This document shows positions 62,672-64,000 of a stretch of 64,000 bases of DNA, piece by piece. The DNA is from Psococerastis gibbosa. Its lineage: Eukaryota > Arthropoda > Insecta > Psocodea > Psocidae. The stretch spans positions 27,175,089 to 27,239,088 of the forward strand of contig OZ020488.1 in assembly GCA_963971405.1 (NCBI GenBank). The letters run 5' to 3'. Position numbers and translations under genes: made by a program. The first letter of the stretch is position 1. Each line of letters opens with the position of its first letter. The notes under the pieces are model-generated. The model did no database searches and was not told where the DNA came from. It saw only the letters and a program-made list of their open reading frames with translations.

Positions 62672-64000
62672 AACGCAATTTAAATCCTAATTCCAAACTA
62701 ACCCTAGTTTTTTTGAATGTCCAATGCCTTAGAACAAAATTTGATCTGGTAGAAAATTACTTAAGCAACAAAAACCACAATCTGCTGTGTATTAGTGAGC
62801 ATTGGCTCAAGAGTGAAGAGTGTGATTTCTACCAAACCACTTCAAATCTGCAGCTAATCACTGCATGGTGCAGGAGTGAAAAGGATAGAGGTGGAACGGC
62901 CATTTATGCAAGCAGCGACCTATGTGTCAGGAAATTGGACGCCAACCGCTTTTGTTCAGAGCAAAACTTAGAAATGTCAGCCATTGAATTAACCGATTTG
63001 TCAACCCTGGTTGTTTCTCTGTATAGGTCACCTAATGGATCTTTTCCAATTTTTTTAAGCAACTTAGACTCATTCCTCTCATCACAAAGTGGTAAGCACA
63101 AGACTATAATCCTAGGGGGGGATTTTAACGTACACTTTAACACTTGCAGTAGACACGAGATTGATCTCACAAATTTATGCCGAAGTTATAATCTTTTTTT
63201 GACGAATCGTGAGCCGACAAGACTGGATAATTGCATAGACAACATTTTTACAAATCATACTGAGTTTACTGTTTCTGTATCTGATCCTACTGTTGCAGAC
63301 CATAAAGCTGTGGAAATGTCATTAAACTTCTTTAAACCAGAGTTACGCGTTCCTTCTTGGTGTGCCAATTACATATCTACAACCAGGAAAGTAGACGAAA
63401 ATAATTTTCATATTCTTATCTCGCGACTCAATGAAATAAACTGGGATATTGTAATAGAAAATGCTCATCCAACTGCTGTTAGTAAGTTCACTTCTTTTTT
63501 CAATGTATTAACCGACATTTTTAATAAAACCTTCCCCCAAAAACACATACACACGCCTCAGTTAGTCACAAAGAAAAATCATAAGCCGCCAAAAAATCCA
63601 TGGTATACCCAAGACCTCAGAAATATTAAGGAATATCTGCTAACGTTGAACTATAGGTTTAAAGAGACCCTAGATACTGATTCCAAATCAGCGTTATATA
63701 GAAAATACCTGCGAGTTAAAAGTATTTATAAATACAAATTAACGCAGGCTAAGAAAAATTATAACGTAGAAACAATAAATAAAGCCGCAAACCCATGTAA
63801 AGCCATGTGGGCCCTTGTTAACGCCCAGGCCAAAAAGCGACAGACTCCATTATGTCCTATCAGCCCTGATGAACTAAATAACTATTTCTCTGAGGCGGCA
63901 GATAAAATAATAAACAGCCTCCCACCCAGTAATACGGACCCTGTACTTGGAGTTACCAGTACAGATGTATCTTTTTCCACTTGGGCACCTGTAAGTTGTC
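62611..64000 (+). CDS. LINE ORF2 polyprotein, N-terminal part (AP endonuclease), partial
   Basis: The frame is open from just after a TAG (62608-62610) to the window end, in -1 phase relative to ORF1. It has no ATG before the endonuclease; the first in-frame ATG (about 62974) lies inside it. Exonuclease-endonuclease-phosphatase motifs are in order: LNVQCLRTK, ISEHWL, GGTAIYA, VVSLYRSP, ILGGDFNVH, DNCIDNIFTN, and VADHKAVEM (SDH-type box). This domain nicks target DNA to prime reverse transcription. The region after about 63330 (PWYTQDLRNIKEYLLTLNYR, YRKYLRVKSIYKYKLTQAKK) is the usual linker before RT. The RT motifs themselves are beyond the window. Confidence 0.92.
62626..62635 (+). promoter_or_regulatory. 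Candidate -1 ribosomal frameshift site at ORF1/ORF2 overlap
   Basis: In the ORF1 frame the codons TTT TTA AAA AAC contain two overlapping slippery heptamers, T_TTA_AAA (62626-62632) and A_AAA_AAC (62629-62635). A -1 slip here continues directly in the ORF2 frame, which has no upstream ATG. ORF1 would otherwise stop 34 bases later. I could not establish a downstream pseudoknot by eye. Confidence 0.45.

Larger units (their letters stand above)
61614..64000 (+). mobile_element. Non-LTR retrotransposon (CR1/L2-like), 5' part, cut by window end
   Basis: An upstream non-coding leader (up to 61810, true 5' boundary unknown) is followed by ORF1 (SGNH-type) and ORF2 (endonuclease first). ORF2 remains open to the last base. 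Both ORFs lack stops or frameshifts over 2.2 kb, unlike every other LINE piece in this window, so this copy could be young. ORF1 with an esterase-like domain is known for CR1/L2-related LINEs; the clade cannot be fixed without the RT domain, which lies beyond the window. Confidence 0.88.

Noticed and set aside
62904-63170. 88-codon minus-strand frame
   Set aside because: Antisense shadow of the ORF2 endonuclease domain.
1-64000. CRISPR array, operon or other microbial system
   Set aside because: No regularly spaced direct repeats, no dense coding, and all recognisable elements are eukaryotic.

Overview
This is an AT-rich animal nuclear window, most likely from an arthropod or similar invertebrate. 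It carries no complete host gene that I can recognise. The eukaryotic evidence is a canonical histone H2A tail, tRNA-derived SINEs with a pol III B box, LINE fragments with target-site duplications, a BEL/Pao-type LTR element whose primer site fits the 3' end of tRNA-Arg, and many foldback MITEs. Almost everything that can be named is a mobile element or its debris. Most short open reading frames look like chance ORFs in AT-rich intergenic DNA.

Layout. 0.6-1.1 kb holds decayed LINE C-terminal coding sequence, and 2.4-2.8 kb a diverged tandem duplication. 4.3-4.6 kb and 8.0-8.2 kb hold MITEs of a family ending GGCG...TTCCAC. 6.2 kb holds an isolated C-terminal fragment of histone H2A. 9-20 kb holds three SINEs, LINE 3' tails, hAT-like and Harbinger-like MITEs, and a LINE C-terminus at 18.9-19.2 kb. 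23.5-28.9 kb holds two hAT-like MITEs, a 95-base near-perfect hairpin and LINE remnants. 31-37 kb holds another hAT-like MITE, a SINE split by a MITE, a pogo/Tigger remnant, and a 5'-truncated LINE with a 19-bp target-site duplication. 42.7-43.0 kb is a 307-bp palindromic MITE. 48.6-49.0 and 52.1-52.5 kb are two copies of a MITE-within-MITE composite.

The two best-preserved units are near the right end. At 55.8-57.2 kb lies a 1.4-kb LTR element with 142-bp LTRs differing at one base. It has a tRNA-Arg-type primer site, a polypurine tract and a near-perfect 5-bp target-site duplication. Its single ORF fuses BEL/Pao gag remnants, including a damaged zinc knuckle, to about 130 Asp-rich residues, and no pol remains. 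From about 61.6 kb to the window end lies the 5' part of an apparently intact non-LTR retrotransposon. ORF1 encodes a coiled coil, a Pro/Ser/Thr-rich linker and an SGNH-hydrolase-like domain. ORF2 begins with an AP-type endonuclease and runs off the edge before any reverse transcriptase motif I could recognise. ORF2 overlaps ORF1 in the -1 frame, with a tandem slippery sequence in the overlap.

No operon, CRISPR array or microbial system is present. The window is best read as intergenic or intronic DNA shaped by repeated insertion, nesting and short-element amplification.
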